A stretch of DNA of 64,000 nt from Enterococcus_K sp051713825 (GCF_051713825.1 NZ_JBIOQR010000001.1:2480001-2544000), one strand, 5' to 3'. Shown: positions 16,672-23,997, counted from the stretch's first letter. A program made the numbers and translations. Notes: generated by a model not told the origin, from the letters alone.

Positions 16672-16897
16672 ATAAAAAAATCGTCTCGTCCATGAAAGGA
16701 CGAAACGATTGAATTTCGCGGTACCACCTTGCTTGGTTATCCATTTGATAACCCAACTTAAGCCCGATAACGATGGGTGTCGTGTTGTTTTCACAACAAG
16801 TCAATTTTAGTAGGTTCTTTACCAAAGTGGGTATCAATCTCTCAGCCGTGAATCGATTCTCTCGGACCATTTGATAAGTACTAGTCTAAAACTATTC
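16672..16897 (-). promoter_or_regulatory. T-box riboswitch (tRNA-Pro) controlling proS
   Basis: The minus strand carries the T-box sequence AAGGTGGTACCGCG (plus 16717-16730). It is followed by a terminator, AATCGTTTCGTCC with GGACGAGACGATT and a T-run (plus 16672-16710). In Stem I, GAA-CCT-A places a proline codon, CCU, as specifier (plus 16812-16814). Uncharged tRNA-Pro would stabilise the antiterminator and allow proS expression. Confidence 0.93.
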
Positions 16898-16903
16898 TTC
16901 TTT

Positions 16904-16932
16904 ATGATAAAAGGTTCGCTGGCAGAATGCAA
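16904..16932 (-). promoter_or_regulatory. Promoter of the proS T-box leader
   Basis: -35 TTGCAT (plus 16927-16932), 17-bp spacer, -10 TATCAT (plus 16904-16909). Confidence 0.6.
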
Positions 16933-17017
16933 GTTTATTTTGAATGATTTTTAAAATAAATAAAAAACAGAGGCCATTCATCGGGCTTTATTCAGAGGTT
17001 GAGCCTATCGTTTATGC

Positions 17018-17051
17018 AAAAAAAACTTCTGACAACGAATTGTCAGAAGTT
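17018..17051 (-). terminator. Terminator of the cold-shock gene
   Basis: A 12-bp perfect stem, AACTTCTGACAA/TTGTCAGAAGTT (17024-17035/17040-17051), with a CGAA loop, is followed by a T-run on the minus strand. Confidence 0.85.
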
Positions 17052-17068
17052 AGAAGTCTACAAGTTAA

Positions 17069-17269
17069 TTAAGCTTTGTTAACGTTAGTAGCTTGAGGGC
17101 CACGTTGACCTTCTTCGATATCAAAAGTTACTGCTTGGCCTTCTTCAAGAGTTTTGAAGCCGTCACCTTGGATAGCTGAAAAGTGAACGAATACATCGTT
17201 TCCGTTTTCTGCAGTGATGAAACCAAAACCTTTGTCTGAGTTAAACCATTTTACTGTACCTGTTTCCAT
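17069..17269 (-). CDS. Cold-shock domain protein (CspA family)
   Basis: A 66-aa single-domain OB-fold RNA chaperone with RNP1 KGFGFI and RNP2 VFVHF. The start is the ATG at 17269, preceded by AAGGAGG, giving the usual METGTVKWFN beginning. An extended -10 (TGCTATAAT, plus 17385-17393) lies about 110 bp upstream. This gives the long untranslated leader common for csp genes, which suggests cold-dependent control of translation. Confidence 0.95.
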   Translation of the reverse strand: METGTVKWFNSDKGFGFITAENGNDVFVHFSAIQGDGFKTLEEGQAVTFDIEEGQRGPQATNVNKA

Positions 17270-17384
17270 AATAAAAATCCTCCTTGTGTTGAACACATAT
17301 TTTGCAATTACTTGAATGGTGAATGTGGAAGATGTTTATTATGAAACAAACTACCATATATTACCGAACAAAAACTACACCACT

Positions 17385-17393
17385 ATTATAGCA
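17385..17393 (-). promoter_or_regulatory. Extended -10 promoter of the cold-shock gene
   Basis: Minus-strand TGCTATAAT gives a leader of roughly 110 nt before the csp ATG. No convincing -35 was found. Confidence 0.6.
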
Positions 17394-17399
17394 TAGAAT

Positions 17400-17737
17400 A
17401 AAAATCCGAGCTAGCCTTTTCTTAGAATAATTTATGTTTAAGGAATTATTAAATTTAAAGTAAGCGATAGCAACCGAACGTTCTATCTGTTATACTCAAA
17501 AAGTATTAAGAAATTAGATGTGAAAGTCCTTTTACTTCGTTTTATTGAAGTCTACTCTGAAGGCGCGGTCATGGAACCGCATAGATTTGAAAGAGGAATG
17601 GGTTCAAATTGTGTAGATGAGAAACGAACTACCTTCGATGACCTTGTAAAAGTGACTAATAGTTAAATTGAAACACCAATTTATGAATAATGTAGGTCGT
17701 TATTACAAGACTAATAAAATATTTAATGCTTAATTAA
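17400..17737. other. Unassigned 340-bp region upstream of csp
   Basis: No recognised gene. On the plus strand one frame stays open for about 70 codons and ends with TAA near 17668, but its only ATGs lack a ribosome site. It might be a gene relic or part of an RNA. A small hairpin GCGGT/ACCGC lies near 17570. Confidence 0.3.
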
Positions 17738-17769
17738 AGAGCCTAACCGATTTTTTTCGGTTAGGCTCT
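17738..17769. terminator. Terminator of the baeRF-like gene
   Basis: A 12-bp perfect stem, AGAGCCTAACCG/CGGTTAGGCTCT (17738-17749/17758-17769), lies 21 bp after the stop of the minus-strand gene. Confidence 0.75.
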
Positions 17770-17790
17770 TGTCCATTTAGTGGATTACTT

Positions 17791-18888
17791 TTAATAACGA
17801 AGAAATCCAACTAAGCTTTTTTCATCAGGAGCATCCTTTTGATCTAAAACAAAGACTTGTCCACTTGTTTGGAGGACATCACCTGCTAGTTTATTTAAGA
17901 CTTGGCGACGGTCGTATTCTGTTTCTGGGTTTTCTCCAAATCCGTCTGCTAAGTTTGAGGTTGCGATAAAAATATGAGAGAGTTTCCCCTCTTTTGCGGC
18001 TGGCACCAAGTCAACCAATGAATCGAGGAATTTTTTGTTCATTAAATGTTGATAGCTTTGGGTCTCTTTTTTGGCTAGCTCATCCGTAATTTTTTCGACA
18101 GCTGAATGAAGGTCTTTTGTCGAGAGCTGCGAAGGTGAAGCTGAAATCGCAATGTTTGATTGATAATAAGGGTTTTTCGCAACTTTTTTAAAAAGTGTTT
18201 GGTTTTCAGGAAGTGCATATAAATAAATGGGTAGATTCGCTTCATTTGTAAAGGAATCCTTTAGGTACGTATCAACGGCTTGATAATAATTAAGCCAGTC
18301 AATCTCAACCTCTTCGTCTTTCGTATTAATCCCATGATAGCTTTGCCCATCTTTTCCTGAGGCACCCCCGTTGTCGGTCAGTTCATCCCCTAGAGCGGTG
18401 ACCAAATCGATAGGCGCATCGTCGGGTAGTGTCACCTCTGTCACCTGTTTATTGTCGACTTGATAAAGTTTGATGCTATCGCGAGTTAAGCCCAATAAGT
18501 AATAGGAATAATTAAATTGGGCATTTTTGATGATGGCCAAAAGATAGGGTGTATCACTCACATAATACTGATCGTCTACACGAATCGATAAACGATGAAT
18601 CGATGTTTCTTTTTCTGTTAGAATAATTGCGACACTTGTTGCATTTGTTCGCCAAAATTCTTTACTTGCTAATAGAGCATCAATTTTTTCTTGAAAAGCT
18701 AGCCAGTCGTGTCCAACGTATTTTTTCTCAAAGCGTCTTTTTGCTTCTTTTGCAAAATTCTTCAACTTGATCTGATCCTTTTCGACTTCTTGGTGCGCCA
18801 CGTGCGTGTTTAACATAATAGTGACAAAAGGGCCAGTTGCATCTGTAGCAGTCAATTGAGACAATATTTTTTTACCGATTTCCGTCAT
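17791..18888 (-). CDS. Putative bacterial eRF1-like (baeRF family) protein
   Basis: A 365-aa protein that I assign to the baeRF group with moderate confidence. It has an N-terminal alpha/beta region opening MTEIGKKILSQLTATDATGP. A middle region carries LLGLTRDSIKLYQVDNKQV, the typical strand after which these proteins bind ribosomes or RNA. The C-terminal third (SHIFIATSNLADGFGENPETEYDRR) resembles eRF1/Pelota-like domains. It has no membrane segment. The start at 18888 has GGAGG. The upstream in-frame stretch looks non-coding. A role in ribosome rescue or RNA cleavage is only inference from the family. Confidence 0.6.
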   Translation of the reverse strand: MTEIGKKILSQLTATDATGPFVTIMLNTHVAHQEVEKDQIKLKNFAKEAKRRFEKKYVGHDWLAFQEKIDALLASKEFWRTNATSVAIILTEKETSIHRLSIRVDDQYYVSDTPYLLAIIKNAQFNYSYYLLGLTRDSIKLYQVDNKQVTEVTLPDDAPIDLVTALGDELTDNGGASGKDGQSYHGINTKDEEVEIDWLNYYQAVDTYLKDSFTNEANLPIYLYALPENQTLFKKVAKNPYYQSNIAISASPSQLSTKDLHSAVEKITDELAKKETQSYQHLMNKKFLDSLVDLVPAAKEGKLSHIFIATSNLADGFGENPETEYDRRQVLNKLAGDVLQTSGQVFVLDQKDAPDEKSLVGFLRY

Positions 18889-19082
18889 AAAATGAACGCC
18901 TCCTAAATTGAAAATCTCTTTACAATCCCCAGTGTACCACACTAAAAAAAATCCATACACTAATACGAGTTGTAAAAAATAAAACAAACAAAAAGATAAA
19001 ATGAGTTTTTTCTCATAAAAAATTTAGGATTTCGCTAGCAGTTATTCATGATTCATCTAGGAGGATTTTGTATAATGTTACT

Positions 19083-19182
19083 ATGCCAATTATCCCGAAT
19101 TGGTTTTTCATACTTACTCCTACCAAAGAGTAAATAACAACCTTCATTTCCACCATGGCGACGGTCGTGGTGGTTTTTTTTT
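19083..19182 (+). ncRNA. Candidate small RNA, about 100 nt
   Basis: A TATAAT at 19071-19076 is followed by three hairpins. They are CCAATT-ATCCCG-AATTGG (19086-19103), TTACTC/GAGTAA (19114-19133), and a terminator CCACCATG/CGTGGTGG (19150-19173) with T9. An AGGAGG at 19060-19065 could alternatively drive a 20-codon peptide from 19074. The lack of a clear -35 lowers confidence. No known RNA family was recognised. Confidence 0.45.
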
Positions 19183-19284
19183 GTCCTCATTTTTAAGTAA
19201 AAGAAAAAATTTATTAATCGGCTAGTCTTCTTACTTTCTAGCCATGGGTTGTTGGCCTCACCCCCTTTAATATATTATTGCGAA

Positions 19285-19313
19285 CAAATTGTTCACAATC
19301 ACATTATAGGAGC
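19285..19313 (+). repeat. 29-bp direct repeat, copy 1
   Basis: Starts CAAATTGTTCACAATCACAT and matches 21485-21513 at 25 of 29 positions. The two copies flank the GNAT/CPBP-like/TetR cassette. Confidence 0.5.
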
Positions 19314-19389
19314 CACCCCTTACTCAGGAAAACTGATCGGTTGAAATAATCTATTTTTGAAGCAAACTGACTGATGTTTTTGTAATTTT

Positions 19390-20061
19390 TTATTCGTTAG
19401 AATTATTCGTTGTGATTAATTGACTAAAGCTATAATTTTGAATTTCAACCCCATCGTTTATTAATGTCTTATTTGAAAAATTGATGAACCCATTTTTGAC
19501 GTAGAAATCGTAGTTATTAGCGTTTTGAGTTATTAGAGTTAGTAGCCCACCGCCATTTTTTTTGATATAAGGCAGTATACATTGTTGAATAAATTCTTCC
19601 CCAATTCCCTCACCTTGTCGATTCACTCTAACAGCTAAAGTGTCTATGTACCAAGCATTTTGGGATAACTGTTTGCAATCAATTTGAGCCGTGTCATAAA
19701 TTGATAAGAATTTTATAAAGCGTGTTAGCCCTAAGTTGGCTATTAATTTCCAACCACCAGATATAGCATAATCTAAAAAATTTATTTCCGATACATTTTT
19801 CTTTTTAACTAATACTGCGGCTACAATTTCTTTTTCAATGATAGTCACAAAGCATAGATGTCTACGAAAATAGGATCTGGTGTTTACACAAAATAGATTA
19901 CGTATAAACATTTTTTGATTTTTTCCTTTAGGGTTAAAAATATACATGAGTGGGTCATTTTTAAATGCGTCTGAAAATAAGTCAATAATTTGTGGTATTT
20001 CTTCTTTTTTTGCGGCACGAAATTCTGTTTTAGGAGTTAATTTTCTTGGATTCTCACTCAT
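19390..20061 (-). CDS. GNAT-family N-acetyltransferase
   Basis: A 223-aa acetyltransferase. The acetyl-CoA binding segment is RVNRQGEGIGEEFIQQCILP, after the core strand WYIDTLAVRV. LITQNANNYDFYVKNGFINF is the usual C-terminal part of motif A/B. The ATG at 20061 overlaps the TGA of the upstream membrane protein gene as ATGA, showing translational coupling. It is the last gene of a tetR-CPBP-GNAT operon. The substrate is unknown. Toxic amines or antibiotics are possible given the TetR control. Confidence 0.85.
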   Translation of the reverse strand: MSENPRKLTPKTEFRAAKKEEIPQIIDLFSDAFKNDPLMYIFNPKGKNQKMFIRNLFCVNTRSYFRRHLCFVTIIEKEIVAAVLVKKKNVSEINFLDYAISGGWKLIANLGLTRFIKFLSIYDTAQIDCKQLSQNAWYIDTLAVRVNRQGEGIGEEFIQQCILPYIKKNGGGLLTLITQNANNYDFYVKNGFINFSNKTLINDGVEIQNYSFSQLITTNNSNE

Positions 20062-20717
20062 AATAAATACCCCACACACAAAAATAAGTAAAACAGAGGG
20101 ATGTTTCTAATTAGATATAGATAGGCGAATCCACAAATAATCGAAAAGACCATGCATGAAAAACCATTCCACAGATCCCCGCCTGTTGAAATAAAATGAA
20201 AAGCTCCCCAAGTTAGGGCCAAAAATAGGCCGCCAAAAGGAGTTGTAGATGTCTTTCCTTGCCACAATTCAAATGCTTTTTGAGCAAATATTACAATGAG
20301 CAATACGAGGAATATTTCAATAAAATAGTAGAGATACTGGGTCGTGAAAAGATAAAGGTTATTTTTTTTTTGAAACTCACCAATCACTTTCAACGTTTGC
20401 CAATCAATAAAAGTAATGATTTTGCAAATAATTAAGAGAAATCCAACTATAATCCAGTTTTTCTGTTCTAATTTCTGATAACTCAAATAGCTAATTTTTT
20501 CAGTCAATTGATTACCATATGCGATAACACAACTACTAGAAATCAGCCATAAAATAGCTGCCATTATCCAATGCCCCCCTTTCTGGCTATTAGAATAATT
20601 AATGTAAGTGACCTTGAAAAGAAGGGGCTCTAAAATTCCTAAAGAAAAGAGTTCTAACATAAAAAGAAGAAAAATAACAAAGGATAATACTAGATATTTT
20701 TTTGACAGGTTTTTCAT
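20058..20717 (-). CDS. CPBP-like polytopic membrane protein
   Basis: A 219-aa protein with about six or seven membrane helices. The C-terminal segment LALTWGAFHFISTGGDLWNG followed by a Gly-rich helix and a short loop resembles the second half of CPBP (Abi/CAAX-protease-like) proteins. The Glu-Glu-x-x-x-Arg motif of active members is not visible, so it may not be a protease. I favour the ATG at 20717 (AGGAAGG, 9 nt upstream), though 20723 is possible. It lies between tetR and a GNAT gene and overlaps the latter by 4 nt. Confidence 0.6.
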   Translation of the reverse strand: MKNLSKKYLVLSFVIFLLFMLELFSLGILEPLLFKVTYINYSNSQKGGHWIMAAILWLISSSCVIAYGNQLTEKISYLSYQKLEQKNWIIVGFLLIICKIITFIDWQTLKVIGEFQKKNNLYLFTTQYLYYFIEIFLVLLIVIFAQKAFELWQGKTSTTPFGGLFLALTWGAFHFISTGGDLWNGFSCMVFSIICGFAYLYLIRNIPLFYLFLCVGYLL

Positions 20718-20751
20718 TAACATGGTCCTTCCTAAGTGATTAGATAATGTG

Positions 20752-21351
20752 CTATTCATAATGATACGGCATTGATATAGATTGGATAATTTCATTGGTT
20801 TTCGATTTCCAATCAATATCTGATGTTTGGTTGGGCATAATGGCAATACTGGCCAATCCGTGAACGAGTGACCACATAGCTATAAATTTATTTTGAATAT
20901 CCTCACGGGATAACTTGCTTTTGGATAGCACATCTAATGATATTTTTTTGAAGAACTCTAATGGTTTGATGGAGCTTTCGTTTGAGAGTTTTAAAGAAAA
21001 ATTTAGTTCACTATTTTCTCTTGAAAATAAGAAATAGTAATAGTGTGGATTGTCGATAAAAAAAAAGACATAGCCCTCTCCAATTTTAAGTAAGAGATCT
21101 GACTGAGTATGATGCTCCATCACAATTGATTTTAATACGTCAACAAATTGTTTTTCTATGTAGCTTTGTATATCATTTAGAAATATTTCCTTATTTTTAA
21201 AATGTGCATATGGAGCAGCGTTACTCACGCCACATTTTTTTGCCACTTTTCGAAGTGATAGAGATTCTACACCAACCTCATTTATCATCACAATTCCAGA
21301 CTCAATGAGTGTTTGTTTTAGATTGCCATGATGGTAGGTTTCACTATTCAT
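20752..21351 (-). CDS. TetR/AcrR-family repressor
   Basis: A 199-aa regulator with an N-terminal helix-turn-helix (SLRKVAKKCGVSNAAPYAHF, about residues 30-50) and an all-helical ligand domain of the WHG type. GGAGGTC precedes the ATG at 21351. A 37-bp palindrome overlaps its promoter, so it probably represses itself and the two genes behind it. Confidence 0.92.
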   Translation of the reverse strand: MNSETYHHGNLKQTLIESGIVMINEVGVESLSLRKVAKKCGVSNAAPYAHFKNKEIFLNDIQSYIEKQFVDVLKSIVMEHHTQSDLLLKIGEGYVFFFIDNPHYYYFLFSRENSELNFSLKLSNESSIKPLEFFKKISLDVLSKSKLSREDIQNKFIAMWSLVHGLASIAIMPNQTSDIDWKSKTNEIIQSISMPYHYE

Positions 21352-21379
21352 AAAAAGACCTCCTTGATATTTTTATAAA

Positions 21380-21420
21380 AGTATACCACCGAATCTTTAC
21401 ACTGTAAAGATTCGGTGGTA
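21380..21420 (-). promoter_or_regulatory. tetR promoter with overlapping 37-bp palindromic operator
   Basis: A perfect inverted repeat with 18-nt arms (TACCACCGAATCTTTACA at 21384-21401 and its complement at 21403-21420) has a single centre base. The minus-strand promoter TTTACA-17 bp-TATACT (plus 21403-21408 and 21380-21385) lies in it. A bound repressor would cover the promoter from -35 to the edge of -10. Confidence 0.8.
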
Positions 21421-21484
21421 GCTAAAAAAGAATTAGAAGGATCAGAACATTGGATGTTCCTTTCATTTTATTTGGCGTTAATCA

Positions 21485-21513
21485 CAACTTATTCACGATC
21501 ACATTTTAGGAGC
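21485..21513 (+). repeat. 29-bp direct repeat, copy 2
   Basis: Partner of 19285-19313, with 25 of 29 identical bases and the same orientation. Confidence 0.5.
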
Positions 21514-21720
21514 TGTTGGCATTCAATAACAGAAACTAGTAATGAATAAAGTATTTGACTTAAATAAAAAAGTTAATTATGCGCCATTTATCAAATAAAA
21601 TAACGCCAAATAACTTAAAAAGTGACAGGATTTTCATCCTTTATCTTCTCTTTCTCATAAACAGTCGTTTTTAAGAAAAGTTCATTTTCATTTAAATTTT
21701 CAGAAGGTATTTTAGATTAT

Positions 21721-22212
21721 CGTCCAATATCTTACTTAACATCACTAGAGAGTTACTAGGCATATAGCTCACTAGGCCTTGGCGGGGACAACCTGATTGA
21801 TTTAAAACCATTTGCTTCGCTTAAAAATAGTAAAAAGATTTATTTAGGGTATGCAAATATTGTGGATATAACTCCTCTTGAAAACTTAAATAATCTTCAT
21901 AGTTTTTATTCGTATGGAAATACCGTTGATTTGCCTACAGTTTATGTTAGTAAGGAGCTTAAAACATTTATTTTGGAGCAACCAGTTAAGTATTCTTCAC
22001 AATTTAAAAAAATTGATGTTGAGGTTCGCCCAAGTCATGACACAAGCAAAGTATTAGAAGTACAAAGATCGAATAATGCTATAATAGTAGAAAATCTTGA
22101 TACCAATGTAAGTGGTGTAGAGATTTGGATGCAGGGTTCTTCTGAATACTTTGGTTGGGATACGGGTTTCCAATCCACTATGAGATTTAATGTGCCTATC
22201 ATATGGTATTAG
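21721..22212 (+). pseudogene. Relic of an internalin-like leucine-rich-repeat surface protein
   Basis: One frame reads RPISYLTSLESY, then an in-frame TAG at 21757-21759, and continues with NLIDLKPFASLKNSKKIYLG and VDITPLENLNNL. These are repeats of the LRR pattern LxxLxxLxxL-N-I-xDIxPL used by internalins. About 80 residues without repeats and a stop at 22212 follow. There is no start codon with a ribosome site, no signal peptide and no anchor motif, so only a C-terminal remnant of a secreted or surface protein remains. Upstream reading frames are degraded. Confidence 0.65.
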
Positions 22213-22287
22213 TTTGTAAAATATATTTAATTTAGATATACAATATACTTCTTTTTATTTTTAAGTAGGATTTTATTTTCTTAAATC

Positions 22288-22328
22288 TGCTATAATAAAC
22301 TGTCGCCTATCCTACAGTCTTGCGACTG
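22288..22328 (+). promoter_or_regulatory. Extended -10 promoter and structured leader of the peptide genes
   Basis: TGC-TATAAT (22288-22296) is followed by a leader with a hairpin, CAGTC-TTGC-GACTG (22315-22328), just before GGAAGGAGGTG. Confidence 0.5.
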
Positions 22329-22344
22329 GAAGGAGGTGTGTTAC

Positions 22345-22440
22345 ATGTTTGAGATGTTCATTTGCCCCCTCTTTTTCCGACATAAGTCCCCTTCTTTTTT
22401 CATTCTAAAGTCTGATGGTCTCATCAACAAAAATTGTTAA
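22345..22440 (+). CDS. Putative 31-aa peptide
   Basis: A very strong ribosome site (AAGGAGGTG) precedes the ATG. The peptide begins MFEMFICPLFFRHKSPSFF and is hydrophobic then basic. The structured leader and strong ribosome site resemble small type I toxin or holin-like peptide loci, but the peptide itself matches none that I know. Followed 33 bp later by a small membrane protein gene, probably on the same transcript. Confidence 0.4.
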   Translation: MFEMFICPLFFRHKSPSFFILKSDGLINKNC

Positions 22441-22473
22441 AGTGTAAGATAGGAACTTATTGGAGGAGAATGA

Positions 22474-22644
22474 ATGATGTTTTTATTAAAAGGGTTAGTA
22501 GTACTTATTTTGATTTTTATAATTTACTCATTTCAAAGGAATTTTCGAGAGTTATATTCTGTATTGGAAACAAAAAATAAACTTTTGAGAATCGCGCAAG
22601 CAACCGCTGGATCGGTTATTGGCATTATCGTTGAGGGTATTTAG
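22474..22644 (+). CDS. Small membrane protein, 56 aa
   Basis: GGAGGAG lies 5-8 nt before tandem ATGs at 22474 and 22477. The product starts MMFLLKGLVVLILIFIIYSF, a single membrane helix. It continues with a charged middle (RNFRELYSVLETKNKLLR) and a short hydrophobic C-terminal segment. No family is recognised. Its closeness to the 31-aa gene suggests one unit. Confidence 0.5.
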   Translation: MMFLLKGLVVLILIFIIYSFQRNFRELYSVLETKNKLLRIAQATAGSVIGIIVEGI

Positions 22645-22749
22645 AATAGGGAGAGACCAGATTTATGTTTGGTGCTAGCTAATTGACCGTTTGTTAAGAA
22701 TCCCTAATTTTTATGCTACAATTGAGAAAACAGAAAACGGAGATATGTT

Positions 22750-23261
22750 ATGGAAACTATGGGAGACGTATTATTGGTCATTGATTTACAAAATGGGGTT
22801 TGTTTTAATGAGGAACAGACAATTGATCACCTAGCAGCATTGACTGAGCTTGTGAATAAACGAATGGAACAATATGCGAACGAGAAACGCCCGATTATTT
22901 TTGTTCAGCATTGTGATGAAGAGTTGATGACGGGGCCCCCGCTTGGGCGATTATTCCGCAAATTAATACGACCCTCACGCCCGCATATTTTATCGAAAAA
23001 ACACATGCCAATGCCTTTTATCAGACAGAACTAGCGAATTTACTCAAACGTTTATCTGTTTCATCTGTGGAAATTTGCGGAGCACAATCGCAATTTTGTG
23101 TTGATGCGACGGTCAAATTTGCTCATGGGCTAGGCTATCAAATTTTTATGAAACGTGGAGCAACGACAACCTATGCGACGGAATTTATGACGGCCAGTCA
23201 AACGATTTCGTTTTATGAATCAATCTGGGATAGACGATTTGTATCTTTTCTAGATGATTAA
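22750..23261 (+). pseudogene. Isochorismatase-family hydrolase, frameshifted
   Basis: The first frame has the nucleophile region DVLLVIDLQNGV and the second has VEICGAQSQFCVDATVKFAHG (Cys nucleophile in FCVDAT). Both halves belong to one cysteine hydrolase of about 170 aa, but the frame breaks in an A6 run at 22996-23001. Restoring one A rejoins them (KTHANAFYQTEL). The start has GGAG 7 nt before the ATG at 22750. It is a pseudogene, or the site of a sequencing error or a slippage event. Confidence 0.75.
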
Positions 23262-23371
23262 GGAAGAAAATTATTGCTAGCTTGAAACGAAATGAAAGAA
23301 TTATAGAAAACTGTTTGGCTTTCAACGCACTCCTTGATAAAATTCCCATTAAAATGAAATGAGGAATTGTT

Positions 23372-23923
23372 ATGAAAAATAAATTTCGACTCGTTGTTGA
23401 TGATCAGATTAACTTTGTTTTTCCGACCCTTTCATTAGCAGATGAAATTTTTCAAGTAGTCGATTCGAGCCGTGATCATCTTCGTCCCTACCTGGATTTT
23501 GTGGATACGACTCTTTCTGTTACGGATGAGGAAAATTATTTCAAAATGAAGTTAACGAATGAACTGAGTGGCACCGATCGATTATTCTTAATTGAATATG
23601 AAGGCCAAATAGTTGGGAATATCGATTTACATTTTATTAGTCAACTACATAAACGCGCAGAAATCGGTTATATGTTAGGAAAACAGTTTACAGGAAAAGG
23701 TATTATGACAAGGTCTGTCCATAAGGTATGTGAGATTGCTTTTGAAGAGATGGGATTAAACAAACTATCAATTGTCGCAGATACTGAAAATCTACCAAGT
23801 AATCAAGTGGCCAAATCAAGTGGTTTTACTTTGGTTGGAACCGATCGTCAAGATGTAACTATCTATGGCGAGCTTCGGGATATGAACCGCTATGCACTTT
23901 TGAAAGAAGACTGGCATAAATAA
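23372..23923 (+). CDS. RimJ/RimL-type GNAT acetyltransferase
   Basis: A 183-aa protein of the ribosomal-protein-serine acetyltransferase group. The acetyl-CoA loop is GYMLGKQFTGKGIMTRSV, and IVADTENLPSNQVAKSSGF is the conserved end of the fold. It may acetylate protein N termini or small amines. A GAGG site precedes the ATG at 23372. Its TAA stop is part of the 8-bp target duplication of the ISL3-type element, which has separated the gene from its terminator at 25464-25492. Confidence 0.88.
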   Translation: MKNKFRLVVDDQINFVFPTLSLADEIFQVVDSSRDHLRPYLDFVDTTLSVTDEENYFKMKLTNELSGTDRLFLIEYEGQIVGNIDLHFISQLHKRAEIGYMLGKQFTGKGIMTRSVHKVCEIAFEEMGLNKLSIVADTENLPSNQVAKSSGFTLVGTDRQDVTIYGELRDMNRYALLKEDWHK

Positions 23924-23926
23924 GAA
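23919..23926 (+). repeat. Target-site duplication, left (AATAAGAA)
   Basis: Identical to 25456-25463 directly outside the other end of the element. Confidence 0.9.
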
Positions 23927-23971
23927 GGCACTTTGTCAAATGGTGTTGTTTTAAAAATAAGTCACAGAATT

Positions 23972-23997
23972 GAGAACACTTTTGGTGTTCTCTTTTT
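23972..23997. terminator. Terminator inside the left end of the element
   Basis: An 8-bp stem GAGAACAC/GTGTTCTC (23972-23979/23985-23992) is followed by T5 on the plus strand and lies 6 bp from the transposase stop codon. Confidence 0.75.

Larger units (their letters stand above)
18889..19389. other. Intergenic region with sRNA candidate
   Basis: The plus strand carries a TATAAT and a terminated, hairpin-rich stretch annotated separately (19083-19182). The rest, including a 29-bp sequence at 19285-19313 that recurs at 21485-21513, holds no gene that I can support. Confidence 0.5.
22213..22749 (+). other. Intergenic stretch with two short genes
   Basis: Contains the two peptide genes at 22345-22440 and 22474-22644, led by an extended -10 TGCTATAAT (22288-22296). 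No clear terminator was found before the isochorismatase relic. Confidence 0.45.

Noticed and set aside
16655..16870. Protein extension of ProRS upstream of 16654
   Set aside because: The DNA is the T-box leader with terminator and conserved T-box sequence; a strong ribosome site lies right before the ATG at 16654.
22996..23001. Programmed -1 frameshift in the isochorismatase gene
   Set aside because: The A6 run gives only a partial slippery site (GAAAAAA) and no downstream pseudoknot was evident; simple indel is more likely.
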